Source of the DNA: Diadophis punctatus similis | Lineage: Eukaryota > Chordata > Lepidosauria > Squamata > Dipsadidae | Direction of reading: 5' to 3' | NCBI GenBank assembly: GCA_023053685.1 | Contig: JALIGW010000002.1 | Coordinates: 244,145,177 to 244,209,176, forward strand | Length of the DNA: 64,000 nt | Shown here: one piece after another, positions 38,086 to 49,130 of the stretch | Position numbering within the stretch: position 1 is the stretch's first letter | Layout of the letters: every line of letters begins with the position of its first letter | Position numbers and translations under genes: made by a program | Notes under the pieces: model-generated | What the model was told of the DNA's origin: nothing | Seen by the model: the letters and a program-made list of their open reading frames with translations, nothing else | Databases searched by the model: none

Positions 38086-39565
38086 GTACTCTGGTGAGGT
38101 TCAAACTTTTTAACAACGGGTTCTGTGGGAGTGGCTTATTTGGGGGTGTTGCTAGCTGGTCATGTGACTGAGTGGGCGCGGCTACATGCATAGGGAATAC
38201 TAAGAGGGCTGAAAAAAGTGAATTATGACTGGTCCTCGCACGTACAACTGTCATCACATTTTTTGTTTTAAGCCCTACCTTGTCACCGTGGTGAAGAGAA
38301 GCACCGCAGTTGTGAAATGAGTGACACGGCTGTTAAGAATGCTGCAACGGGCATAAATGTGATGACAGTCGTAAGTGCGAGGACTGGTCAGACATCACTT
38401 TTTTAAGCCCTCTGAGTAGTCCCTATAGTCCCTATGTGCATGGGGACTACCCAGAGGGCTAAAAAAGTGATTTCTGACCAGTCCTCGCACTTACAAACGG
38501 TCCGTGCAGTTACGACCGTCATCACATTTTTCGTTTTAGGCCCTACCTTGTCACCGTGGTGAAGAGAAGCACCGCAGTTGTGACACAGTGAGAGGATATT
38601 AACTGCAGAACTCAGAACCTGTTGAACTACATCCCTTCCATTCTCCACCTACATTGATCCTATTCTATTGGACTCCATAGGATTGAGGTTGTCAAACGTC
38701 TGAATCTCCGCCATTTGCCTGTCTCTGAGATCAACACTGAGACAGTCAGAGAGCAGAGCCTTTTATTTTATTTTTTCCCCTTTATTGGAAAGACAGTGAC
38801 ATATCAGGATGATAATAGCATATAAAACAAAGCCAATGAAAAGTTAATAGTAAATCTTAACACACAAGCTAGTAATTATGACAATAGTATAATAACAGTA
38901 ATTATAGTAGTATGACCAAAAAGAGGAAAGGAAAAGAAGAAGTGTTTTTTCGAACCTTTGAGTCAGAATTGACTTATGGCCACTGGCCATAAGCCCCTAG
39001 AATTGACTGCTGGCCGCTGCCTCTTTGCTGGCAACATCAACTCCCAGAATTCTCCAGCCAGCATAGTTGGAAGGCATAGCTGGCTGGAGAATTCTGGGAG
39101 TTGAAGTCCACAAGTCTTAAAGGGAGGAAGAGGAGGAGGAGGCTGTGCGAATGGGGAAGCTTGGAGGTTAAAGGAGGAGGAGAGAGGTGCTGAGAAAGTC
39201 AAAGCCCTCCCTCCCCCCTTCCCTCTTCTCCTTCAGCAGTCTCCCCCCACCCTCCCAAGCATCCTGCCCACCTCATCCCCGCCCTGTCCAGCTGGCGCGG
39301 CTCTGCTTTTTGCAAAGAAGAGAAGAGGAGGAGGGGAAAAAACATCCCGGACACTAGAGAAGAAGCCCCATCAATCAGCCTCTGCATTAAACCCCCTGTG
39401 GACATTAGAAAGAGGAAGTGCATTAGCAGCTTTTAAGTCCCTGGAAGTGCGGGCGGGAAGGGCCGGGGCTAGGCAGTAGTCGGTTTTACTGGTTCTGCGA
39501 ACTGCGCAGAATCATAACAACCGCTTCTCCCGAACCTATCAGAACTGGTAGAATCCCACCCCTGA
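38086..39565. mobile_element. hAT-like non-autonomous element, nested, with internal duplications
   Basis: The left end resembles the element at 54724 (GGTTCAAACTTTTTAAC, GTGGGAGTGGCTTATTTG, GTCATGTGACTGAGTGGGCG), and the right end reads AGAACTGGTAGAATCCCACC. Within it, a CCTACCTTGTCACCGTGGTG segment occurs twice (about 38275 and 38545) with inverted GTCCTCGCACTTAC copies between. I could not find a clean target-site duplication, so it is old or rearranged. A palindrome of about 30-bp arms (39035-39110) lies near its right part. Confidence 0.5.
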
Positions 39566-39663
39566 ATAAACTTGACCTCTAATACAACTATACTTTACTC
39601 AACAAATGGAGCCAAGGACCGTTTCAATTTAGGAGTTTAAGCTGTATCAGGTCTGACACTGGT

Positions 39664-40637
39664 CTTGTGAACGGATGCCAGGAGAAGCTGAGGGCCAGAA
39701 GGCGGCCTTTCGTAATTTTCAATATTTTCCAAAATGCCTGTCCGAGACAACTCTGGATCCTAGAAGGCCTTAAATCTTTGTTCTTTCAGCCTCCAAAACA
39801 AGCAGGAAAGAGCAGCCCTCTTCACACATGCTCTGCCCCTTCTGATCTCTCTCATTCTTTGAGTTTTCCTACTCACAACTATGCCTTGGTCCCTGCTGGG
39901 ATTCATCCTGCTGGTTTCTTCCATTTTGGCTCATCCAAATCTTGGTTAAATCTTGGTTTGGAACATAAGCATTTGTTTTTTTATGGCTCCAATCTGGGTC
40001 GGTCAGTGGGAGCAGAGGTTTTGTCTTCCGAGCTTTCGGACTTGTGCTGGAGCCCATCTTCAGGGAATCTCTCCAGCAGAGTTTCTCCTGTTGTGTGTGG
40101 TACACACACACACAACCACATAACACTCAGAACAGCATACACTCTGCTGGAGGGAAGCTCCTAGAGGATAGGCTCTAGCACGAGTCCGAAAGCTCAGAAG
40201 ACAAAAATCTCTGATCCCGCTGACCGATCCAGATTGGATCCTGCAACTTCATCCTGGGACACGTATATTCGCCTCCATTTCTGTTTTATCTTTATTTGAC
40301 AAAACGGCAATGCAGTGAAAGTTTTTGCCTTAATTATTTGTGTTTCCTATAGGCAGTCCTCGAGTTACGACTACAACTGGGCTGCAAACTCATTTTGAGT
40401 TTGAGGAAAGCGGTCATTACGTGAGACATCCCATGACCGCTTTGCTGAAGAACTGCAATTCTGCCCTCACTGTTGTGGTTGTTATTAGCAATGGCACTTT
40501 GACTTAGTTACGTAGAGCTTTATAGCCCTCTCTGAGCAGTTTACAAATGTCAGCATCTTTCCCTCAACAACGTTGTGATTTCCTGTGTTTCTCGAAAAGG
40601 AATAATGTTCTCATCATCTTTTTTGTGCCACCAACAG
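39664..40637. other. Unit D intron with the KRAB-like exon deleted
   Basis: The flanks of the KRAB-like exon are present: the CTCCAAAA...AGCAGCCC stretch upstream (39789-39823) and the AAATCTTGGTTAAATCTTGG stretch downstream (39939 on). The equivalent of 5725-6107 in unit A is gone, with the join at about 39935 having AAAT at both borders. Unit D therefore has no KRAB-derived exon. A MITE fragment lies at about 40352-40520. Confidence 0.7.
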
Positions 40638-40724
40638 GAAAACAGCTGTGACCAAAGATTTACCTTCACGACAACTAACAAGGGATAGAAGAAATTCAGC
40701 CCAAAACAGCAGCCAAGGGAAAGC

Positions 40725-42209
40725 ATGGAGGGCGGGAAACTCTTGGATCCCCCACCAGACAGAAGCAACACTCCAAGAATGCCCAAAAGAACCCATGAAT
40801 GTTCAGAGTGTGGGGAATCCTTTGCTCGCAGGACTCTCCTTTTGACCCACATGAAGGACCATGTGGGAAGTGGATCCATTAAAGCTTTGGAGGGTGAAAA
40901 ATCTTCTGGAAAAGACAGCAAAGATCTCAGAAGCGCCCCTAGACTAAAACCCTATAAATGTGAGGAATGTGACTTATGCTTTAGTCAAAGGTCACACCTT
41001 CTTACAAATCAGAAAATCCACACTGGAGAGAAACCTTATCAATGTCTGGAATGTGGGAAATTTTTCCGTAGAAAAACCCATCTCAGAATCCACGAGAGAA
41101 TTCACACAGGGGAGAAACCTTATCAATGTCTGGAATGTGGGCAATCTTTTCTTCAAATAGGAAGTCTTAGAATCCACGAGAGAATTCACACTGGAGAGAA
41201 ACCTTATCAATGTCTGGAATGTGGGAAATTTTTCCGTCAAAAAGGCTATCTCAGAATCCACGAGAGAATTCACACAGGGGAGAAACCTTGCAAATGTTGG
41301 GAATGTGGGAAGAGCTTTTCTCAGAACGCAGGTCTTTGTTCTCATGAGAAGATTCATGCAGGAGTAAAACCTTACAAGTGCTTTGAGTGTGGAAAATGTT
41401 TCACCCAGAGTTCAGGTCTGCGGAGACATTTGAAAATACACAGAGGAGAGAAAAATGAAAAGTGCCTCGAATGTGGGAAATGTTTCACCTTGAAATCAAC
41501 CCTGGTGGTACATCAGAGGCGTCACACTGGAGAGAGACCCTATGAATGCCCAGAATGTGAGAAACGATTTATGCATTCTGGTGAACTGGAGAGACACCAG
41601 AAGTGGCACAAAGGGGACCTACCCCATAAATGTGGGGAGTGTGGGAAAAGTTTTATTTCACCAGCCCATGTTCAGATTCATCAGAGAATCCACACGGGGG
41701 AGAAACCCTACAAATGTGGGGAGTGTGGGAAATGTTTTACCCAAAAACAACACCTTGGAAGGCATCAAAAGTTCCACACAGGAGAGAAGCCATACAGATG
41801 CGTAGAATGTGGAAAATACTTTGCAGACAAGCGAGGCCTTCGGAGCCATCGTAAAACCCACACAGGGGAGAAGCCATATCAATGCATTGACTGTGGAAGA
41901 TTTTATAGTACCTCATCAGCCCTTAAAAGTCATGTGACAATTCACACGGGGCAGAAAAACTACAAATGTTTGGACTGTGGGAGAACATTTGCTCATTCAG
42001 GTAACCTTAGAAATCACAGCCGAATCCATACAGGAGAGAAACCTCATAAATGCTCAGTGTGTGATAAATGTTTTTCACGGAAAGATTATCTTGTGAGGCA
42101 TCTGCAAATCCACACTGGAGAAAAACCGTATAAATGTCTGGAGTGTGGGAAATATTTTGCCCATCCTTCAACACTTCTCAGGCACACTCGAAATCACACA
42201 GGAGAGTAG
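40725..42209 (+). CDS. C2H2 zinc-finger protein, unit D (16 fingers, 494 aa)
   Basis: Leader 1-23, finger 1 at 24-46, a spacer one residue shorter than in the paralogs, then fingers 2-16 from residue 77. Two extra fingers sit after finger 3: fingers 3 and 5 are near copies (both YQCLECGKFF...HERIH) and finger 4 is YQCLECGQSF, consistent with an internal 168-bp duplication. Finger 2 has Asn in place of its first His ligand (LLTNQKIH). The start context is strong and the exon acceptor CCAACAG ends at 40637. A TAG ends the ORF after finger 16, at the same codon as in unit A; a further finger remnant follows. Likely a nuclear DNA-binding protein without KRAB. Confidence 0.88.
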   Translation: MEGGKLLDPPPDRSNTPRMPKRTHECSECGESFARRTLLLTHMKDHVGSGSIKALEGEKSSGKDSKDLRSAPRLKPYKCEECDLCFSQRSHLLTNQKIHTGEKPYQCLECGKFFRRKTHLRIHERIHTGEKPYQCLECGQSFLQIGSLRIHERIHTGEKPYQCLECGKFFRQKGYLRIHERIHTGEKPCKCWECGKSFSQNAGLCSHEKIHAGVKPYKCFECGKCFTQSSGLRRHLKIHRGEKNEKCLECGKCFTLKSTLVVHQRRHTGERPYECPECEKRFMHSGELERHQKWHKGDLPHKCGECGKSFISPAHVQIHQRIHTGEKPYKCGECGKCFTQKQHLGRHQKFHTGEKPYRCVECGKYFADKRGLRSHRKTHTGEKPYQCIDCGRFYSTSSALKSHVTIHTGQKNYKCLDCGRTFAHSGNLRNHSRIHTGEKPHKCSVCDKCFSRKDYLVRHLQIHTGEKPYKCLECGKYFAHPSTLLRHTRNHTGE

Positions 42210-42580
42210 CTTCACAAATATGCAGAGTGTGAGACACTTTTTCATAGTAAACCAAAGCTAAAAAAGCACCAAAATGTCCATAGCAGAGATAAATCTCTTC
42301 AGCTCTGAACAACATTGGGAGCCCTTTTTTTCAACACATCTTAATGTTTACCAGGAACTTCACACAGTGACAGAAGGGAAATCCTAGAATTATTTTGTGT
42401 GAGTAAATGTTTTTCCTACTGAAGCAAAAGAACCTCAGAGAGTACACAATGAGGCAAAAGGGTGTAAAGGTTGGGAGTGTGAGAATATTTTGCTCCCAAA
42501 GTTGCATTAGTAACTTACCGGAGTCATTACACAAAAGAGTTATGAGTATGTAGGGAGTAGATATAATGTTTTGTAGGGTA

Positions 42581-42656
42581 CAGGAAGTCCTTGACTTATG
42601 ACCACAAATTGGAAATTGATTTCCGGTCATAAGATCCTTTAGTCGTAAGTCAAGGA
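42581..42656. repeat. 3' UTR hairpin (MITE remnant), unit D
   Basis: AGGAAGTCCTTGACTTATGA facing CGTAAGTCAAGGAATC, the same element as in A, B and F. Confidence 0.65.
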
Positions 42657-42921
42657 ATCAGGTATTTCCCTTAATTTTTACTAGACTGTGTTGATCAATG
42701 AGAAGTGAAAACTTAGAGGAGAAAATGAGGCGAAGGGTGGAATGAATCTGGTGGTTTATTTAGTGATAAAGTTTTGTTGTTGAATCTTCTGGTTGAGGAT
42801 GAAGAGGAAAAGTTTTTTTTCCTATTATCTTTTTGGAGTGAATTTTTCTCCTTTTTCTAATTTTCTTTTTCATATATTCATACAGAAATATTTGTACTAT
42901 CTTTCTATGCATATAATCATT

Positions 42922-42927
42922 AATAAA
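42922..42927 (+). terminator. Polyadenylation signal, unit D
   Basis: AATAAA in ATAATCATTAATAAAAATATTG, conserved with the other units and just upstream of IG4. Confidence 0.65.
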
Positions 42928-42939
42928 AATATTGTTCAA

Positions 42940-45795
42940 AATAATCGAAAGGGCCTTTTTCAGGAGATGCACTGGGTGGCTCAAAAGAGAGAAGATGGCA
43001 GTTCAGATTGTGCCATACTGTGCAGACGAAGTGGGTTGAGGAAGTGGCTCTCGGACCTCCCCTGGATCAGGAAATGGGCTGCAGGGAGAAGGAGGAAGGC
43101 CATCATTGAGTAAAGGGCCCATGGTTCCCAGAAGCTACTAGAGGGTGGCGCCACACTTCTCAGAGAAGGGGCAGGAAATCTGTTGCAACAGGCTACCGGA
43201 AGATGCCCCCTAGAGGAGAGATGGGGAACTGTTGGTCCCAGCAGGATCCACCCTTGGAGGGGGGGGAGGCACTTCCGGATGGGCCTCCTCCATCTTCTCA
43301 GGGTGGAAAAAGGCAGGCAGATGCTCAACTGGTCCAGCAGTCCGCCAAATGCTCTGGAGGGAACATTGGATCTCAGTGTGGTCTCTTTGCCCCTCCCCAA
43401 AATGGCAAGAAATACGAGAGAAGGGAAGAGACCCCCCCAGGAACTCTCTGGGCTAAGTAATATCCATGCCTCTCTAGCCCTCTTCCTTTGGGGGGGGGGA
43501 ATATGAGGAGGGGATCACAATAGCGATACCTACTGGGCTCTCCCAGCCCTTTGACTCCCACCTTCCCTGGATACCCCAAACTTTCCTTCTCCCACCAATC
43601 TCCATCCCCACTAGCTTTCTTTGAAGGCCTTTTTCTGTCCCCCCCCCCCAAATGGACCCCCGGTAGTCCCTCAAGACCATCTCAAAGGGAGGGGCCCCAG
43701 CACCCTCCACTAAAGGGAGAGTTTGGAAGTACAACTCAGACCCCCCCCACCTCCAGTAGAAGCAGAGAGGGTGAGGGGAAGATTTTCAGTCTTGGGGGTG
43801 GGGGGTTGCAGCTTCAGGGGGGCTGCTTCATGCCAGGACCGGAGGGCAGTGTGGACTGCTTTTTGTGCCCCCCACCCATGATTCTCAACTTGAATCTCTC
43901 TTTCTCTGTGTGCCTATAGGGATGGACTAGATGCCCCCTTAAGGTCTTTTAAGGCCCCCTTGAGTCCAGGCTGGCTCTGCTGAGATTTCGAAAGGGGAAA
44001 GTGGAGGCAGGGGTCTCTATGGAGAGCCTCCATCCTCCAGGTCATGGTTGTCCCTAAGATGCTTTTCCAAAAGGCATCTGGACTTTCTTGGTTTTTTTCC
44101 TTTGAAAACGTTTCCCTTCTCATCCCAGAAGCTTCCCCAGTTCTGACTGAGTGGTGGAGGATGGAAGGATGGATATTCCTCCCAGTCATTTGGTGCTGAA
44201 TCAGGGTGCAAAGGGGTGTGGAGCCTCCCTGAGGCTGCTGAAAGGACCCTGTTGTAGACAGGAGGTTGGGGGGGAGGGTCCTTTCCATCCCCCTCTGTTG
44301 TGGGAGGGCTGCTCATTTTGGCCAAGATGGCCGCTTTGGCCCCTCTTTCCATCCAGGGCTCCTCTCTGTCCAGAAGGTGGAGGTGGCTGTCCTCAAAAGA
44401 GCCAGCCATGTCATTTTAGATGCAGATGGACGTCTCCTCCTGATGGGTTTGTCCTCCCATTCCCCCCTCCCAGTCAGTCAGAACTGAAGAAGCTTCTTAG
44501 ATGAGAAGGGAAACGTTTTCAAGGGGAAAAAAATACCAAAGCAAGTCCAGTTTGTCTTTGTGGGAGAAAAAAAATGCACCTTTGAGAAGTGAAGCCAGAG
44601 TTTTGGGACTCCTTCTGACTCAGTGACCGGTCAGGAGCCTTTTTTAGAAGTTATCCAAGGGGGGGCGAGACTGGCTGAAAGGGTGGGGTCCTTGGAAACC
44701 CCAAGAGCCCAGAGCAAAGGAGCCCCCAGGAGACGCTCCCCCCAAACCCACAAAGGAGAGACGCCCCTTCAGCACCAAGGACACTGCGCTGGGCCTGTGG
44801 GAGAGACCCTCCCCCCAGAAGTTGCTTCCTGGTGCAGCAGCCCTAGGACCTCAGTTGAGGAATGGGAGGAACCAGCTGGTTCAGGGTTCAAATCCTGCTG
44901 CTGCCCAACCTCATCTTTGAGCGTGTGAACCTGCTATGGTCTGGCCTAGGACCTACTTTGAGCAAGGGTCCAAAGAACCAGTTGAAATGTTCTCGGGGGG
45001 AAGGGGCTTGATTGCAGGGGGGGAGTCTGGGGGTCCTCAGCAGCCCCTTTCTCCCCCTCCTTCCCCCAGAAGTATTGAGGGCGCCTCTCAGCCCCACTCC
45101 TCCCCCAGATGAGCCCCCTCCTTACCGAGGTTCTTCTCCCCCCTTCCCTTCCAGGGATCCTTGCCACCACCCCCACCAGCAACATCGGGGGAATCCCAGC
45201 AGAGCCCATGGATGCTTCCCCACAAGCGCCCCCAAAGAGAGGGGAAAGACACAGATGCTCCCAGCCCCAGAGGCGGCATCGGTGGGTCTGGATTGGGGGG
45301 GGAGGGAGCGTTCTCCTCGAACGTCGGAATTGAGGGTAGCCAGGAAAGCGCATGGACCAATGGGAATTCTCCCTTCTGCAGCGTCATCTGTGTCCGGGCA
45401 GAGTCTCCCTTGTCTTCACCTGCTGGAGGAGAGTTGGGGGCAGAGAGAGAAGCGGAGAAAGTGGGAGGGGGATCCGTTCAGTCTTTTTGGGGGGGCGCAG
45501 CTCAAGGGGGGGTTCATGGCAGCCCTGGTGGAGTGTGTGGATTTCCTTTTGCCCTCCCAACCGATCCGGCGTGGAGTGGGGCCGCAGTGGATGAAAAAAG
45601 AGGCGCAGCTGAGAGGGAGTCCTTGGGCACCTTCAAACACACACACACAGCGAAATCTCCCGGGTGTGAGTGTCCCTCCCCCAATTGTGGGGTCGCTGAC
45701 ACCCCCACCTCTCCTAAAAACCTCCCTCCCAGTCCAGCCGGATCCTCTCCCCAGCCCCCTCCCCTCTTCACTGGGGAATCCTCCGCTGGGCTCCG
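42940..45795. repeat. Intergenic duplicated block IG4
   Basis: The most complete IG copy: start GGGCCTTTTTCAGGAGATGC, the 43355-43925 part matching the window start, the inverted-repeat relic (44070-44560), the 44700-45340 part matching 1390-2700, the CCAAT segment (45340-45600) and the C/T-rich end shared with IG3. No gene seen. An open frame of 380 codons at 45012-46154 is not kept in the other copies and ends inside a CR1. Confidence 0.75.
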
Positions 45796-46761
45796 CTTGT
45801 TCCTTGTCCCATGATGCACTTGGGTTACAGTTTAGTAAGCTGAAAGGCTTAGGCCTTGTCCTAAAGCGATTGGTCCTTTATTGGGTTTTGGGGGCTTCTC
45901 TACCGGAAGGCATTCAGACACACACACACACACCCTTGCTTGAAGGGGCCAGTTTGGATGACAAAAAAGATCTTTCATTTCACTTTGGGGGGGTGGGGGC
46001 TCTGTATAACTTTATACAGAAACTTTCTGACGGTGAGAGCGATCAACCTGTGGAACAGCTTGCCAGCGGAGGTTGTGAGAGCCCCAACACTTGCGACCTT
46101 CAAGGGGAGACTGGACTGCCATCTGTCTCAAATGGTGTAGGAACTCCTGCTTGAGCAGGGGGTTGGACTAGATGACCTACAAGGTCCCTTCCAACTCTAA
46201 TAATAAATCTAAAATCTAAATTTCCTCTGATCAGCAAAGGTCCTTTTTGGGGTGCCTGGGCTGTCTCTCCTGGAGAAGGACGAAATGCCAAATCGGAGCC
46301 ATTTTCCCTTCCTCCTTTTCTGTCTGACCTTCTGGGGTTGAGTCTTTTTCAGGATGGCTTGACTGAACTCTTCTAATACACAAACACACATACACACCCC
46401 TAAGTAGCCTGAGGTGGGCCAGGGAATCGGTTGGCCTCTCTCTCTCCCATCTGGATAGAAAATGCACGGGGATGATGTCAGCCACGCAAAGAATCTACTT
46501 GCCAAGAGGGATGGCAAATTCATCTAATAAATAAATAAATAGCACAAAGAAAAGTATGGTCCTATCAAGAGGAAGAGACTGAGCTGTGAAATGGATCCAT
46601 GCAGGGAGAGGCAATGTGTCCCTAGGAAACCAGGATCAAGTAGTCATGTTGAGGTGGAGTTCCTAAGTGCAGAAAAAGCAGGAAAAGGGGAGAAGAAATG
46701 GGTTGCTCACACTAACCTCAACCTCATGATAAGAATTCCCAATCAGCTCCACCTATCTAAT
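45796..46761. other. Spacer with a CR1 insertion
   Basis: No gene seen. Positions 45803-46017 and 46214-46330 are a diverged copy of 50385-50800 (shared TTCCTTGTCCCAT/ATGCACTTGGG and CAAATCGGAGCCATTT). The CR1 at 46010-46203 interrupts that homology. Confidence 0.5.
46010..46203 (+). mobile_element. CR1 LINE 3' end
   Basis: Encodes the typical C-terminal NLWNSLPAEVVRAPTLATFK stretch and a following RLDCHLSQMV stop, then 3' UTR ending GGTCCCTTCCAACTCTAATA. It lies between two halves of a duplicated spacer, so the insertion is clear. Confidence 0.85.
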
Positions 46762-47035
46762 CTGGGAGAGTCAGCTTGGCCTAGCGGTTAGGGCACTTGG
46801 GAAAAACTGGCAGACCATGAGTTCCAGTCCTGCCTTGGCCTTGAAAGGAAGCTGGGTGACCTGGGGCTAGTCACACACTCTCCCCAAATTACATCACAGG
46901 GTTTTTGTTTTTTTAGAAAAATAGGAGGAATGTGTGTTGGGTGTGTTCATCGTCTTGAGTTTAATTTATAAAAATAATATTAAATATTTTTTAAAAATAG
47001 TAATATTGGGATATAAATAAAAAGTTTTTTAAAAA
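46762..47035 (+). mobile_element. Sauria-type SINE upstream of unit E
   Basis: Head CAGCTTGGCCTAGCGGTTAG, body GGAAGCTGGGTGACCTGGGG, tail CTTGAGTTTAATTTATAAAA and GGGATATAAATAAAAAG. Orthologous in position to the copies upstream of C, D and G; the shared flank CAGTATTTCCAGGCCT follows it. Confidence 0.8.
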
Positions 47036-47109
47036 GATATATTTCCAGTCTGCAGTGGCTTTTCAGTATTTCCAGGCCTGTTTCCCCTCTCAGCTGCTGA
47101 GCTACAATA

Positions 47110-47344
47110 CAGGGAGTCCTCAACAGCCACAACTGAGCCCAAAATTTATGTTGCTAAGTGAGACATTTGTTAAGTGAGTTATGTCCCACAGATATAAGAA
47201 GTTGTTAAGTATCTGAATGTAAATCACATGACCATGGGGGAATGCCAAAATGGTCATGTGTGAAAAACCGTCATAGGTCACTTTCTTCCTTGCCGTTGTA
47301 ACTTTGAACGGTCACTAAATGTAATGTAAGTTGAGGATTCCCTG
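47110..47344. mobile_element. TA-flanked MITE (mariner-like)
   Basis: Ends CAGGGAGTCCTCAAC and GTTGAGGATTCCCTG are inverted repeats, with TA on both sides (47108-47109 and 47345-47346). The interior reads GCTAAGTGAGACATTTGTTA and GATCACATGACCATGG-like text, typical of an abundant reptilian non-autonomous element. Decayed relatives are at about 7140-7310, 40352-40520 and in the ZNF 3' UTRs. Confidence 0.7.
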
Positions 47345-47444
47345 TATTTTTGCCGTTATACATGTTTCGTAAGCAAAATGGGAGGAAATGCTTGGTGCAG
47401 AGGCTTTTATGAGACAGGAACAAGAAGGAATTCCAGAAGGAGGG

Positions 47445-47691
47445 TGCTAAGTCCTCGACTTACGACCGTGCCGGCTGCTGCCTCAATCTGATTGGTTGAG
47501 GCGCAGGCAGCCGGCAAGCGGGAGAATAAAGACTTCCTATTGGCTCAGGACTTGAGAGCTCCCCTATAAAAGGCATAAAACAGCCTCACTGTTGTTGTTG
47601 CTGTCACAGCTGCTGAGTTCTGAATAAAGTTGCTGCTTCCTGTCAGCCGGTCTGTGTCCCTTCTTGTCAGCTGCAGCCTGGCTATTCAACA
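47445..47691 (+). mobile_element. Solo LTR, 247 bp
   Basis: TGCTAAGTCC to TATTCAACA with the 5-bp duplication GAGGG (47440-47444 and 47692-47696). It has a TATA-like CCCCTATAAAAGGC at about 47564 and AATAAA at about 47623, in the right order for a + strand LTR promoter and terminator. It could in principle drive transcription toward unit E, about 1 kb downstream. Confidence 0.8.
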
Positions 47692-47696
47692 GAGGG

Positions 47697-48740
47697 TGGA
47701 ATTCTGGGCTGAGTTAGGAGGAGGAGAGAGGAAGGACCTGGGGACCCAAGACAAGGAATTTGGAAATTAGGATTGCTTCCATGTGAGAGCGCCAACGGGG
47801 GTGGGGGAGGATCTCTAAACCCTTTGCCATTACAGAGCCACCTGGTCAGTCTCTGGATCCCTCCTGATCCCTCCTGAGGATCCCTGGGGGAGGGGGAAGG
47901 GAGAGGGGAGACCCTGGAGGGAAGCTGAAGGGACCGGACAGAGGCAGGAAAAGATCAACCAGCAACACGGAAGGTTCCTATCACGAGGTTTCTCCAGCTG
48001 CCTTTTTCAGCTTCGGATTCATTTCACTGGAAGAAGAAGAAGATTTCCCCATATCGGGAGGATCAAAACGGATCGTGAACCCAATGTGGGCAGATTGCCA
48101 GAATTGGCTGCGTGCCTTGTGACCCCCAGAGGAGGGGATGATGGTTTGGGGGGAAGCGAGGGAAGAGGCGGCGAAACTGCACTTGGGCCACCATCCGGCT
48201 CCGAGTGTGGAGGAGGCGATGCCGGCAGAGACCTCCCAAAAAACACCTGTATGGATCCATAGGATGGGAGAGGGATGGAGGGGGATGGGAGCAGCTGCCC
48301 AGATCCACTTTGAGGATCTTTGGATCCACCAGAAGGGATCAACTGGGGGGCTTCTTCCCGATCCTCCCCCTGGCGCTCCCCCAACCGCGGCTGCACCGAG
48401 GACTCCTCCCCGCTTCTCTTTCCCCTCTTTCCTTCCTCAGCCGCGGAGGGGAGCCCGGAGCGTCCGGGGCGGCGCCTGCCTTTCCCCCCAGCGAGAGCGG
48501 CTCTTCCTCGGGCTCCGCCGCATCCCCTGCCGGCCCCCTTCTCCAGCCTCGGCAGACGCCGCGATCAGCGACTCTTGGGCGGCCACCGCGGAGCTTCAGT
48601 TCCCCTCCGGGATGCTGGAGCAGGAGGCAGCCCCACCCGGGCACAGCAGGGCGCTCTTCGCATGGGCAGAGGCACCCCGGACGCCGATGCCCCGCGGAGG
48701 AACAGAGGAGCCCCGGCTGGGAGGGGGAGGCGCTGAGGCT
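47697..48740. other. Unit E upstream flank with an unassigned open frame
   Basis: Single-copy in this window up to about 48560. An open frame of 260 codons (48138-48920) crosses from the flank into exon 1. Its first 90 residues include HLGHHPAPSVEEAMPAETSQ and a helix-like acidic stretch, but I do not recognise a family. An overlapping frame of 343 codons (48205-49236) is GC-driven. No coding claim is made. Confidence 0.3.
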
Positions 48741-49130
48741 GCAACGAGGGGCGGGGCTGCAAGGCGAGGGCGGAGCCAGAGAGGAGAGCAGAAGCCCCGC
48801 CCCGCCTCTCCCTCCCCCCCGGCCGGATCTCCGCTTCACTCCGCGCGTCCCACTTCACCCGGCGAGGATCGGCGCTGGTTCCTTCGGGAGAAGCTCCTGG
48901 ATCCCGCTCGGGGCAGGTGAGGCTGCTCTCCCTCCGGCCTCCAGGAGATCTTCTCCCCAAGAAGGTTTTTCCTCGGGGAGATCCGGCTCTGGAGTTGCCT
49001 GCAGGGAGCGGATCCCTCCCTTCCTTGCAAGGGGGCAAAGGGGGCTCCGTCCCCGGGCTGGATCTGCCCCCTCCTCGCCCGGCCAAGGCTCCCCGGGGGG
49101 CTTCGGGTGGATCCGGGAAGGAGCTTTGGG
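48741..49130 (+). promoter_or_regulatory. Unit E promoter (GC boxes) and exon 1
   Basis: GC-box pair GGGGCGGGGCTGCAAGGCGA at 48752-48771 and GC-rich exon 1 text homologous to the other units. The E-box position is not conserved. The donor site reads GGGGGAAGTTAC rather than GTAAGT. Positions 49131-49757 are intron with no gene seen. Confidence 0.5.

Larger units (their letters stand above)
37738..39658. mobile_element. LTR-type insertion in unit D intron 1, with nested elements
   Basis: Starts TGTCAGCTGCC and ends AGGTCTGACA, flanked by the 5-bp duplication CTGGT (37733-37737 and 39659-39663). The other units read straight through here (GAGG...GGTCTTGTGA), the empty site. Without the inner hAT-like part it would be about 440 bp, the size of a solo LTR. 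A (GT)n tract lies at 37950-38025 and a AATAAA at about 39565. No internal coding region is present. Confidence 0.75.

Noticed and set aside
37861..38257. Open frames with His-Thr and Cys-Val repeats
   Set aside because: Produced by the (GT)n microsatellite at 37950-38025.
45012..46154. 380-codon open frame across IG4
   Set aside because: Not conserved in IG1, IG3 or IG5, Pro/Ser-rich low complexity, and its end is translated from a CR1 LINE.
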